Assembly (NCBI GenBank): GCA_965227445.1
Contig: OZ245751.1
Coordinates: forward strand, 3,658,001 to 3,722,000
Direction: 5' to 3'
Length of the DNA: 64,000 bases
Source of the DNA: DT-110 sp030148525
GTDB taxonomy: Bacteria; Bacteroidota; Bacteroidia; Chitinophagales; Saprospiraceae
Shown here one piece after another: positions 27,142-34,862 of the stretch (positions within the stretch are counted from its first letter, which is position 1; the number at the start of each line of letters is the position of its first letter). Both the position numbers and the translations under genes were made by a program. Below the pieces are notes generated by a model that was given only the letters and a program-made list of their open reading frames with translations, searched no databases and had not been told where the DNA came from.

Positions 27142-27402
27142 ATGCGCATTTGTTCCTTCCTGCCGGCAGCTACGCATACCTTGTATCGCCTGGAATTCGC
27201 CGAGCACGTGGTGGGTGCCACCTTCGAATGTCCGGGAGGTAAGCCCAAAGTGGTCCGATCCAGACTGGAAGAACGGGCCTTAGATGCGGGAGGTATCGAT
27301 GCGGCGGTGGCTTCCGCCCAAAAAGAAGGACATTCCCCCTACTATATAGACGTTCAATCACGTACAGATGCATCATCGTCGCATCACCAACTGTATGTTT
27401 AA
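27142..27402 (+). pseudogene. N-terminal fragment of a BtuF-like binding protein
   Basis: The 86 codons begin RICSFLPAATHTLYRL and continue VVGATFEC, then PKVVRSRLEE and GGIDAAVASAQ. This is the first lobe of a cobalamin-type ABC substrate-binding protein. Similarity stops near residue 72, where the frame runs into unrelated codons, and the rest (about 200 residues) is missing. It ends base-to-base with the convergent epimerase gene. Confidence 0.65.
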
Positions 27403-28497
27403 TTAGGCACTAATGGTTGAATTAGCCACCTCTTTCTCCTCAAAGACACCGCTATCGATCAGGGTCTGAAAGGCATCTTCCATGGTCTCCCGTAAAGGCC
27501 GGTAGGTCATCCCCAAGGCCTCCTTGCTCTTGGAATTATCCGCCCGCCATCTACGATTGACGTTGTTCTTCAAAAAACGCCGGCTGATCGTTTTATCCAT
27601 GATGGGGCCGAGGAGGGTGACCAGCCATTTGGGCAAAGCCCGCCTGGGAATAGGGTACTCTTTTCCAAATGCAGGTTGCAGGGCCAGGGCTAATTCCAGC
27701 AAGGAGGTATTGTGCCCGCAGGTAATGTGGCGCCCCTCCGCTTCAGGTGTAAACCCTGCGCGGTAGTGCGCAAGGGCTACGTCCCGCACATCTACCACCC
27801 CAAGTCCGATATCGGGCACCCCGCCTTTCATGCTGCCATCGCCCAATTGCTTCAGGATGGTAAAGCTTTCCGAAGTGGTTGCCCTTGGATTGAGGGGAGG
27901 TCCCATAACCAGACAAGGGTTAATGACTACCAGGTCCCATTGCTCCTGTTGCTCCTGCCGTTCCCAGGCTGTTTTTTCGGCCATGGTCTTGGAATATGAA
28001 TAAGGCTGGTAGTCCAGTGAAGCCGTAGAGTTCCATATGCCCTCCGTGAAGATATTCCCCGGTGTAATATCCAGATCCGTACAATCGGTATAGATCGCCG
28101 CGCAACTACTGGTGAGCACCACCCGCTTTACGGTGGGTGTCCGGGTCGCCTGATCCAATACATTCTCAGTTCCCAGTACGGCCGGGTCGACCAAATCGCG
28201 CTGTGGGTCGGTATAGTCGCTGGTAAACGGAGAGGCCGTATGAAAAACCAGTTCACAACCCTGCATTGCCTCGGCGTAGGACCCCTCGTCTAAGAGGTCC
28301 GTCTTGAAAAAATGAATCGTTCCGGCATGCTCTTCAGCTAATTCATGCAGGTGGGAAACTTTTTCCTGGTTTTCAGGGTCGCGCACGGCCGCGTGCACCG
28401 TACATCCTTCTTCCAGTAGTTTTTTAACCAGCCACCCGGCGACGTATCCGTTGGCTCCGGTCACCAGTACGGGTTTGTTTTTGCTAATCCTTGTCAT
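27403..28497 (-). CDS. NAD(P)-dependent epimerase/reductase (extended SDR)
   Basis: A cytosolic extended SDR of 364 residues, resembling dihydroflavonol reductase or 3-beta-HSD-like enzymes. The cofactor motif is VTGANGYVAGWLVKKLLEEG with Arg in AAVRDPEN, favouring NADPH. The catalytic pair is in YSYSKTMAEK, and an upstream Ser lies in LTSSCAAI. The substrate, probably a small carbonyl or aldehyde, is unknown. It is transcribed opposite to its neighbours. Confidence 0.85.
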   Translation of the reverse strand: MTRISKNKPVLVTGANGYVAGWLVKKLLEEGCTVHAAVRDPENQEKVSHLHELAEEHAGTIHFFKTDLLDEGSYAEAMQGCELVFHTASPFTSDYTDPQRDLVDPAVLGTENVLDQATRTPTVKRVVLTSSCAAIYTDCTDLDITPGNIFTEGIWNSTASLDYQPYSYSKTMAEKTAWERQEQQEQWDLVVINPCLVMGPPLNPRATTSESFTILKQLGDGSMKGGVPDIGLGVVDVRDVALAHYRAGFTPEAEGRHITCGHNTSLLELALALQPAFGKEYPIPRRALPKWLVTLLGPIMDKTISRRFLKNNVNRRWRADNSKSKEALGMTYRPLRETMEDAFQTLIDSGVFEEKEVANSTISA

Positions 28498-28858
28498 GAT
28501 TGGTTCTTTGGTTTGTACCTATTAGAACTGATGAATCGGCGATATGATCTACGTCCTTTACTGAAAATTGCAAGTTTGCATGATGAATGATGAATTTTAG
28601 TGCATTAACATCATTCAAAATAGGGGATCGCTCAGTATTTCCCCATTGTATGATAGGTGAACTGACATTTGAAGAGGCCGTCCCCCTGGCTATGCGAGAA
28701 CTGGTAAAACGGTCCAAATCACCCAACTGTAAAACCATGAAGAGCATTGTTCTTATTACCTCCTTGTTCTTATGCTGCGGGGCTTTCGCCCAAAAAATGG
28801 ATCGAAAATTGGCAATGGTCGGGGAATAAAGTACTTTTTCGGGAACAAAAAATGCCCG
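28498..28858 (+). other. Gap with an orphan signal peptide stub
   Basis: No full gene is seen in these 361 bp. The only coding-like piece is the stub at 28737-28829. The rest shows no strong hairpin or promoter pair. Confidence 0.5.
28737..28829 (+). pseudogene. Orphan signal peptide remnant
   Basis: Thirty codons read as a complete signal peptide (MKSIVLITSLFLCCGAFAQ) followed by 11 residues and a stop. It may be the start of a decayed secreted protein. The GGGGCTTTCGCCC hairpin-like word with following A run, a relative of the iterated 14-mer, lies inside it. A functional micropeptide is less likely. Confidence 0.3.
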
Positions 28859-30142
28859 ATGAGATTCTTTGTCCTGTCCTGCTGTCTGATGTGTATCAAC
28901 CTTGTTTCTGCCCAAACCTCCTCCCTGATTCCCGGTAACGACTTATCCGATTGGGAAAAACGCGGCGGTTCCGCCCGTTACCAGGTGCAGGATGGTGTCA
29001 TCATCGGCACGTCCGTGCGCGATGCTCAGAACACCTTCCTGTGTACCAAAGCCGAATACGGGGATTTCATCCTGACCCTCGAAGTAAAGCAAGATCCGGG
29101 CATCAACTCGGGCATTCAGATCCGCAGTGAAAGCCGCTCCGGTTACCAGGATGGCCGGGTACACGGGTATCAGGTCGAACTGGATCAGTCACCTGATCGC
29201 CTCTGGACGGGCGGCATTTACGATGAGGGACGCCGCGGCTGGTTGTATCCGCTGACCCGTAATAAGAAGGGGCAGGATGCCTATGTGCTGGGGGCCTGGA
29301 ACCAGATCCGCATCGAGGCCATCGGACCGTATATCCGTACCTGGATTAATGGAATCCAGTGTGCCAATCTGGTGGATCGCCTTACGGCAAAAGGGTTTAT
29401 TGCCCTGCAAGTCCACGGCATCGGTAGCAATGAAGCCCCCGGCAAGCAGATACGCTGGCGGAACCTCCGAATCAGGACAGACAACCTCGACCAACATCGC
29501 TGGCCGGTCCAGGCCTATGCTCCCGAAATAAGCCATTTGATCAATGAACTGACCGAGGCCGAAGACAGCCAGGAATGGCGCCTACTCTGGGATGGAAACT
29601 CCCTGGATGGATGGTCGGCTCAGCCCCGCAATTCCTGTTCAATGGAGGATAATTGCCTGTCACTCTCCGGAAAATCGAAATTATTGTACCAACAGGGACT
29701 ACCCGACTTTGAACTGCGCTTCGATGTTCGATTTACCGAGGCCTCCCGTTCGGCCAGTTTCCACTACGGAAACCGGCAGGGTGCTGATCTGGCCATGATC
29801 TTACTGGACCGGATGAAAGAACAACCGCCTGGCAGTCTGGCCGGACTGATCCCTTCCAAAAACCTATCCGAACCCGAAAATGCTAATCTGCGTTTTTCCG
29901 CTCAAAAGGGCTGGAACCGCGTCCGCATCGTAGTCCGTGACGGCCAGGTCGAGCACTGGCTTAATCAGATCAAAGTAGTCACCTACGACCTGGAGGGCCA
30001 GACGTTCCGGGCCCTGTTGGAACAGGCCGGTTTCCCGAGTGATCGTGCGATTGACGACACGGCTGCCAATAGATTTTACCTGTCTTATGACGCTGTCGGC
30101 CCGGTGGAGATACGGTCAGTTGCCGTACGAGAGATCAGGTGA
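28859..30142 (+). CDS. Tandem DUF1080 3-keto-glycoside hydrolase/lyase-like protein
   Basis: An exported protein of 427 residues with two DUF1080 (3-keto-disaccharide hydrolase) domains. The first, about residues 20-210, has the full pattern SDWEKRGGSARYQVQDGVIIG, INSGIQIRS and GYQVELD. The second, about 235-425, starts LWDGNSLDGWSAQP and is more divergent. The start at 28859 is chosen because it gives a signal peptide ending VSAQ. DUF1080 proteins cleave glycosides after C3 oxidation. A GMC dehydrogenase with its hitchhiker subunit lies 1.7 kb upstream and a cytochrome c protein follows, which fits that pathway. Confidence 0.85.
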   Translation: MRFFVLSCCLMCINLVSAQTSSLIPGNDLSDWEKRGGSARYQVQDGVIIGTSVRDAQNTFLCTKAEYGDFILTLEVKQDPGINSGIQIRSESRSGYQDGRVHGYQVELDQSPDRLWTGGIYDEGRRGWLYPLTRNKKGQDAYVLGAWNQIRIEAIGPYIRTWINGIQCANLVDRLTAKGFIALQVHGIGSNEAPGKQIRWRNLRIRTDNLDQHRWPVQAYAPEISHLINELTEAEDSQEWRLLWDGNSLDGWSAQPRNSCSMEDNCLSLSGKSKLLYQQGLPDFELRFDVRFTEASRSASFHYGNRQGADLAMILLDRMKEQPPGSLAGLIPSKNLSEPENANLRFSAQKGWNRVRIVVRDGQVEHWLNQIKVVTYDLEGQTFRALLEQAGFPSDRAIDDTAANRFYLSYDAVGPVEIRSVAVREIR

Positions 30143-30154
30143 TCGATCTTCTAG

Positions 30155-30263
30155 TTTCTACCCATATTTAGCCCCTAAAGGGGCTTCTGCAAGGGTCCCG
30201 TTAGGGACCAAATATGGGTAGAAATAATAATCGGACAAAAAAAAACCGTGCCGTTAGGTACGG
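30155..30263. repeat. Cloverleaf-like REP element
   Basis: A 15-bp perfect outer inverted repeat (TTTCTACCCATATTT at 30155-30169 with its complement at 30210-30224) encloses two small hairpins. These are AGCCCCT-AA-AGGGGCT (30170-30185) and GGTCCC-GTTA-GGGACC (30194-30209), giving a three-way junction. A third hairpin with the same GTTA loop, CCGTGCC-GTTA-GGTACGG, follows at 30246-30263. It lies between two same-strand genes and could act as a terminator or REP-type mobile repeat. Confidence 0.75.
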
Positions 30264-30354
30264 AATATAAGATTGCGTTTTCTTCGAAGATTAAATAATC
30301 TTGCCCCGCGTCACTACCGGATCGATCCGGGCTTCCACAAATAAAAACAGCAAC

Positions 30355-32520
30355 ATGCGCATCTTACTAATACCAATTATCCTGCTCACTCTCTTCGCCT
30401 GCGAGCGAAGCGAGTTGTACGACGACATCACCCTCGACGAGTTCATCCTCGAAGAGGGCTTCCGGATCGAATTAGTCGCTGCCGAGCCCCTACTGGATTC
30501 CCCCATGGACATGGCCTGGGACGATCAGGGGCGGATCTGGGTAGCCGAAATGCCGGGGTATATGCGCGACCTGGAAGGCAGCGATGAATACCTGCCCGAT
30601 GGTCGCATTGTCATTTTGGAGGACACCGACGGGAACGGGCAAATGGACCAACGAACCGTTTTTCTGGATAGCCTGGTGTTGCCGCGGAGTCTGGCGCTGG
30701 TCTACGGTGGCCTGCTCTACGTCGAAACGCCCAGCTTGTACTGGATATCCATCGAAGGCGACAAACCCGGCCGGAGGGAACTGGTGGACTCCAACTATGT
30801 CCGCGGCGGCAATATCGAACACCAACCCAATGGCCTGTTGTACAACATCGATCACTGGATCTACAGCGCCAAATCCCAGCACCGTTACCAACGCCGGAAC
30901 GGGGAATGGATCAAAGAAGCCACCGCTTTCCGCGGCCAATGGGGCATCACCAACGACGATCAGGGCAGGCTTTTTTATAACGATAACAGCAATACGCTAT
31001 TTGGCGATCACGTACCGCCCAATGTACTGCACCGCAACCCTTACCAGAAAGTCCGAAATGCCTATCAGCAAAACATCTGTCCCGATCGCCGGGTGTATCC
31101 GGTGCAGGCCACGGCCGTGAACCGTGGATACCAGGACGGCGTACTGGACCCCGAAACTCAAAAGCTGCAACATTTCACTTCGGCCTGTGGCCCCTTGATC
31201 TACCGCGGCAGCCAGTTCCCCGGGGAGTACTACGGAAACGCCTTCGTCTGCGGTCCGGAGGTTAATCTGATCAAACGAGTTGAGTTGACCACCAAAAACG
31301 GCAAAGTCGTTGGCAACCAAGCCTACCAAGGCCGGGAATTCCTGATCTCCAGAGACGAAACCTTCCGGCCCATCAACCTCTACAATGGCCCCGACGGCGC
31401 CATGTACGTCCTGGACCTGCGCAAGGGCGTGATCCAGCACCGGGCGTATATGACCCGCTATCTGCGGGATAAGATCGTAAACAGAGGGTTGCAAAACATT
31501 ACCGGCCTGGGGCGCATTTATCGTATTTCTCATACCACTAAGCCAGCACAGGCTGCGAACCTGCCCGGCGATGACGCTTCGGCCTGGGCTGATCTGCTAG
31601 GCCACCCCGATGCCTGGGTGCGGGAACGGGCCATGCGTTGGATAGTGGATCATAGGGAGCGGGAGGGTATTGACCTTCCGGATTCCAACCAGCTTGCCAT
31701 ACCTACTCTCAGCAGATTGGGGCAATTGCAATCAGACCGATTGCTCCAATTAGGCCGGGATGAGGTTCCCGAAATCCTTGCCCAGGCCCTGTTTTTTGCC
31801 GAAAGGCTGGAAGCGGAGCAAATAGCCTCCCTCCTACCCTCCCCCGAAGCAGCAGGCGACGGACTGATCCGGCCCGCCGCAGCCTACGCCGCCGGAGTAC
31901 TCATGCGCAAATCCGGAACAGTGCCCGACGGCTGGCTGGTGCTACTCAAAGACGCTCCTCTGCTCCAGGAAGCCTTCATCAGTGGTCTGGACGGTGCTGA
32001 AACCAACTTACTACCTCTTTTGCCGAAAGGCTCCCCCTTTTCACAAAAACTGGAAAACACCCTTGCCAACCGGGAACTGAACATGGTACAGGCACCCCAG
32101 GTACAGGATGCACCCGTGGTAGACTCCCGCGACCGGGCCGCCCGCCTGTACGCCCTACACTGCGGCAGTTGCCACGGCCCGGATGGCAAGGGCCTGCCCG
32201 GCATGGCACCGCCCCTCTACCAATCGGAATACATTGCCGGTGACCCAAAGGTTATGACCCTGATCAGCCTCCAGGGTATGAAAGGCCCCATCACGGTACA
32301 GGGGCAGACCTACGAATTCGCCGCTCCCATGCCCGGCTATAAAGACAATCCGCAACTGACCGACAAGGACCTGGCCGATCTCCTCAGCTTCATCCGCAAT
32401 GGCTTTGGTACCGACCCAAGTACCGTTTCGGTCGAACTGGTGAAGGAATTGCGCCAGCAGGTGGAGGATCGGGCGGAGCCGTTTACCGAAGAAGAATTGA
32501 GACAAAAGGGACTGCAGTGA
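30355..32520 (+). CDS. Membrane-bound propeller dehydrogenase-like cytochrome c lipoprotein
   Basis: A lipoprotein of 721 residues (lipobox LFAC, start at the ATG at 30355). The N-terminal 420 residues form a six-bladed propeller like those of soluble glucose/sorbosone dehydrogenases (PMDMAWDDQGRIWVAEMPGY, DRTVFLDSL-type repeats). The middle is helical and repeat-like. The C-terminal 120 residues are a cytochrome c with haem site CGSCH (about 603-607) and a distal Met in FAAPMPGY. The combination matches PVC-type haem-binding CxxCH proteins. It is a good candidate electron acceptor for the GMC dehydrogenase upstream. Two exact copies of the iterated 14-mer lie inside (31794-31807, 32018-32031). 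Confidence 0.82.
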   Translation: MRILLIPIILLTLFACERSELYDDITLDEFILEEGFRIELVAAEPLLDSPMDMAWDDQGRIWVAEMPGYMRDLEGSDEYLPDGRIVILEDTDGNGQMDQRTVFLDSLVLPRSLALVYGGLLYVETPSLYWISIEGDKPGRRELVDSNYVRGGNIEHQPNGLLYNIDHWIYSAKSQHRYQRRNGEWIKEATAFRGQWGITNDDQGRLFYNDNSNTLFGDHVPPNVLHRNPYQKVRNAYQQNICPDRRVYPVQATAVNRGYQDGVLDPETQKLQHFTSACGPLIYRGSQFPGEYYGNAFVCGPEVNLIKRVELTTKNGKVVGNQAYQGREFLISRDETFRPINLYNGPDGAMYVLDLRKGVIQHRAYMTRYLRDKIVNRGLQNITGLGRIYRISHTTKPAQAANLPGDDASAWADLLGHPDAWVRERAMRWIVDHREREGIDLPDSNQLAIPTLSRLGQLQSDRLLQLGRDEVPEILAQALFFAERLEAEQIASLLPSPEAAGDGLIRPAAAYAAGVLMRKSGTVPDGWLVLLKDAPLLQEAFISGLDGAETNLLPLLPKGSPFSQKLENTLANRELNMVQAPQVQDAPVVDSRDRAARLYALHCGSCHGPDGKGLPGMAPPLYQSEYIAGDPKVMTLISLQGMKGPITVQGQTYEFAAPMPGYKDNPQLTDKDLADLLSFIRNGFGTDPSTVSVELVKELRQQVEDRAEPFTEEELRQKGLQ

Positions 32521-32850
32521 CTAAAAGACTACAGTGACTCTGCTGCTCTGCTTGCTTGGTTTCTGAGCCTTGCCCTTAATAGCGTGGAGCGTGGAGCGTC
32601 GAGCATAGCCTCTTAGAACGTTTACATTCCCAAAATGATACTGCATAAATGTCAGGCATGCTTTGGGGCATGATTTTTTGGTCCAGGGTCCCTACCTGCA
32701 CCAAGGCTTCGGCAGGCAGGCACTGTTCACGGCCCACGAATTTAACCTCAGCCTCAGCCTACTTCGTTGTCGGTATAAAATGAACTTTGTGCCCTTAGTG
32801 TCTTTATGGTTAATTTCCAATATTAAGGAGTAAACATAAACACCTAGACC
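32521..32850 (+). other. Gap with repeats before amidohydrolase
   Basis: This 330-bp gap holds several short repeats. Heptamers lie at 32581-32606 (GGAGCGT twice, CGAGCAT). GGTCCAG-GGTCCCT lies near 32683. A copy of ACTTCGTTGTCGGTATA is at 32761-32777 and also occurs at 55.5 and 58.6 kb. A GAACTTTG word near 32785 is one mismatch from the -7 consensus. No gene is seen. Confidence 0.5.
32581..32606. repeat. Heptamer array
   Basis: A partial unit AGCGT is followed by GGAGCGT, GGAGCGT and CGAGCAT in register. It lies 61 bp after the stop of the cytochrome c gene. Confidence 0.55.
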
Positions 32851-34383
32851 ATGAAACGGAAGCGCATCCTGAAGTATGTCCTGGTCGTCTGGCTAATCCT
32901 CACCGTTGCCTTTGCCGGCTGGTCGCACATCGGGCTGATCCGCATGTACGGAGGGGCGACCAAGGTAGTCGACGCCAATTCTTTCAAACTCCCGGAAGGC
33001 CCCGTCGCCATCCGCAATGTTGCCGTCCTCTCACCGGATGCCAATCAGTTTCTACCCAACCGCACAGTGCTTATTGATGACGGACTAATCACCCAAGTTG
33101 ATTCAAATCTGGCTATCAATGACACCTATACTATTGTTGACGGTAGCGGAAAATATCTTATCCCCGGCCTGACCGATGCCCACGTCCACCTGTGGCGCAG
33201 CCAAAACGACTTGTTACTTTACCTGGCCAATGGCGTCACGCAGATCCGGGAATTAATCGGCGAAAAGTTTCACCTGAAGTGGCGGGAGGAGATCATGGAA
33301 GGTCGATTAGGACCAGATATGTTTATTACTTCTCCCCGCCTTGGTACCTTTGGAGTGGTACAGGGTTGGTTCATGTCCTGGTCGCAGCGTTTTGACAATA
33401 TCCGCAGCCCCGCTGCGGCCGAAAAGGCGGTCATCAGGTATCAGAAAATGGGATATGATGGCATTAAGATCTACAGCCAGCTCAGCCCGGAAGTGTACAA
33501 TGCCTTATGCAATACGGCCGATTCCCTTGATTTTCCAGTTACGGGGCACGTTCCTTTCCGCACGTCATTGTCGGATGTGTATTCTTCCAGCCAGAGTGAT
33601 ATCGCCCACTTTGAAGAGATCATGAATGCCCTGAGCAGGGAATTCGGCTATTTTCGGAACGAAACTGCCGACTCCTTTCTAATGTACGTGGATGAACGCA
33701 TGCCCGAAGTAGCCCGCCAATTGATAGACCACGATATGTACGTTACTTCCTCCATGTGGGGAACCGAGCAGTTGGTGGCTCAGAAATTTGCACTGGATTC
33801 CACGCTGACAGCTGTCCCTCTGGAATACGTCAATCCGGGTTTGGTGGAATGGTCAACCATGGTGCCCCGCGGCGGATTGGGCTGGTTACCCGAGGTAAAT
33901 CGCTACCAAATGCCTCCTGACCTGACCCCCGAGGAACAAGCCGGCCGCCGTCGACACTGGGAAACCTACATCACTGCGGAACAGCGGGTTGGTGCCCAAT
34001 TGATTAAGGCCGGTGTTCCGGTCATGGTCGGTACGGATGCCAATCTGCCGGTAAAAGTACCGGGCTTTTCCATACATAACGAACTGGAAAGTATGGTTAA
34101 GATCGGTATGACCCCGGCCCGGGCACTGTATGCAGCCACAGTGACTCCCAATGAATGGATTGGTGCCAACGCCGGACAGATTCAACCTGGTAAAGCAGCT
34201 AATCTGGTCTTACTTTCCGAAAATCCCCTGGAGGATATCGGGAATACCCGTTCCATCGAAACCGTGATCATGCGTGGGAAACTGCTGGACCGGGCTACCC
34301 TCGACCAAATACTTAAAGCCGTCCGGGAAGCAAATGCTGACAGCCGGAGAAAGGAGATTGAACGGTTTACGGCTAACGATTGA
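32851..34383 (+). CDS. Membrane-anchored amidohydrolase
   Basis: An amidohydrolase-superfamily protein of 510 residues with an N-terminal signal-anchor (about residues 7-24). Metal ligands are visible as DAHVHLW (about 110) and in the later VTGHVPFR and GTDANLP blocks. The C-terminal composite beta-sandwich ends ARALYAATVTPNEWIGANAGQIQPGKAANLVLL, characteristic of imidazolonepropionase-like and prolidase-like enzymes. The active site faces the periplasm. The substrate is unknown. Its stop region runs into period-7 words (ACGGCTA repeated 21 bases apart). Confidence 0.83.
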   Translation: MKRKRILKYVLVVWLILTVAFAGWSHIGLIRMYGGATKVVDANSFKLPEGPVAIRNVAVLSPDANQFLPNRTVLIDDGLITQVDSNLAINDTYTIVDGSGKYLIPGLTDAHVHLWRSQNDLLLYLANGVTQIRELIGEKFHLKWREEIMEGRLGPDMFITSPRLGTFGVVQGWFMSWSQRFDNIRSPAAAEKAVIRYQKMGYDGIKIYSQLSPEVYNALCNTADSLDFPVTGHVPFRTSLSDVYSSSQSDIAHFEEIMNALSREFGYFRNETADSFLMYVDERMPEVARQLIDHDMYVTSSMWGTEQLVAQKFALDSTLTAVPLEYVNPGLVEWSTMVPRGGLGWLPEVNRYQMPPDLTPEEQAGRRRHWETYITAEQRVGAQLIKAGVPVMVGTDANLPVKVPGFSIHNELESMVKIGMTPARALYAATVTPNEWIGANAGQIQPGKAANLVLLSENPLEDIGNTRSIETVIMRGKLLDRATLDQILKAVREANADSRRKEIERFTAND

Positions 34384-34446
34384 CGAGTTACGGCTATTGG
34401 GTCAACTCCATCCGGTGGCTGGTGACTCAATGACCGAATATTTCTG

Positions 34447-34474
34447 CATTTAACATTTAACATTTAACATTTAA
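34447..34474. repeat. Four perfect CATTTAA heptamers
   Basis: CATTTAA is repeated four times without error. The array ends four bases before the ATG of the DUF1801 gene, so it occupies the region where a ribosome would bind. Confidence 0.8.
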
Positions 34475-34478
34475 AGTT

Positions 34479-34856
34479 ATGCAATACAACGCATCTACTC
34501 CTGCCGAATACCTCGAACAATTGGAGGATGATTGGCGCAAGGAAAAAGTACTTCAGATCCGCGAAATGATCAAAAACCACGACCCCGAGCTCGTGGAAGG
34601 CATTGAATATAAAATGCTCTCCTACGGTGATGGTTCCCGGTCGGTTTTTCACCTGAACGCCCAGCGGGCACACGTTGGTTTGTACGTTGGGAACCTGGAT
34701 AAGATTGAAGGCTCATCTGAACTTCTGGCTGACTTTGATACGGGTAAAGGCTGTATTCGTATCAAAAATAAAAACGATCTTACCGAGTCGGCATTGGACA
34801 CCTTCATCAGCAACACCATCACTTTTTGGCGTGCCGGCGGGGATACTGACTGTTAG
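34479..34856 (+). CDS. DUF1801 domain protein
   Basis: A small cytosolic protein of 125 residues in the DUF1801/YdhG family. Visible blocks are the N-terminal helix TPAEYLEQLEDDWRK, a strand EYKMLSYGDGS, and HVGLYVGNLDKI. Its biochemical role is not established. It is preceded directly by a heptamer array, and its stop lies six bases from the convergent KefC-type gene. Confidence 0.8.
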   Translation: MQYNASTPAEYLEQLEDDWRKEKVLQIREMIKNHDPELVEGIEYKMLSYGDGSRSVFHLNAQRAHVGLYVGNLDKIEGSSELLADFDTGKGCIRIKNKNDLTESALDTFISNTITFWRAGGDTDC

Positions 34857-34862
34857 CCCAAT

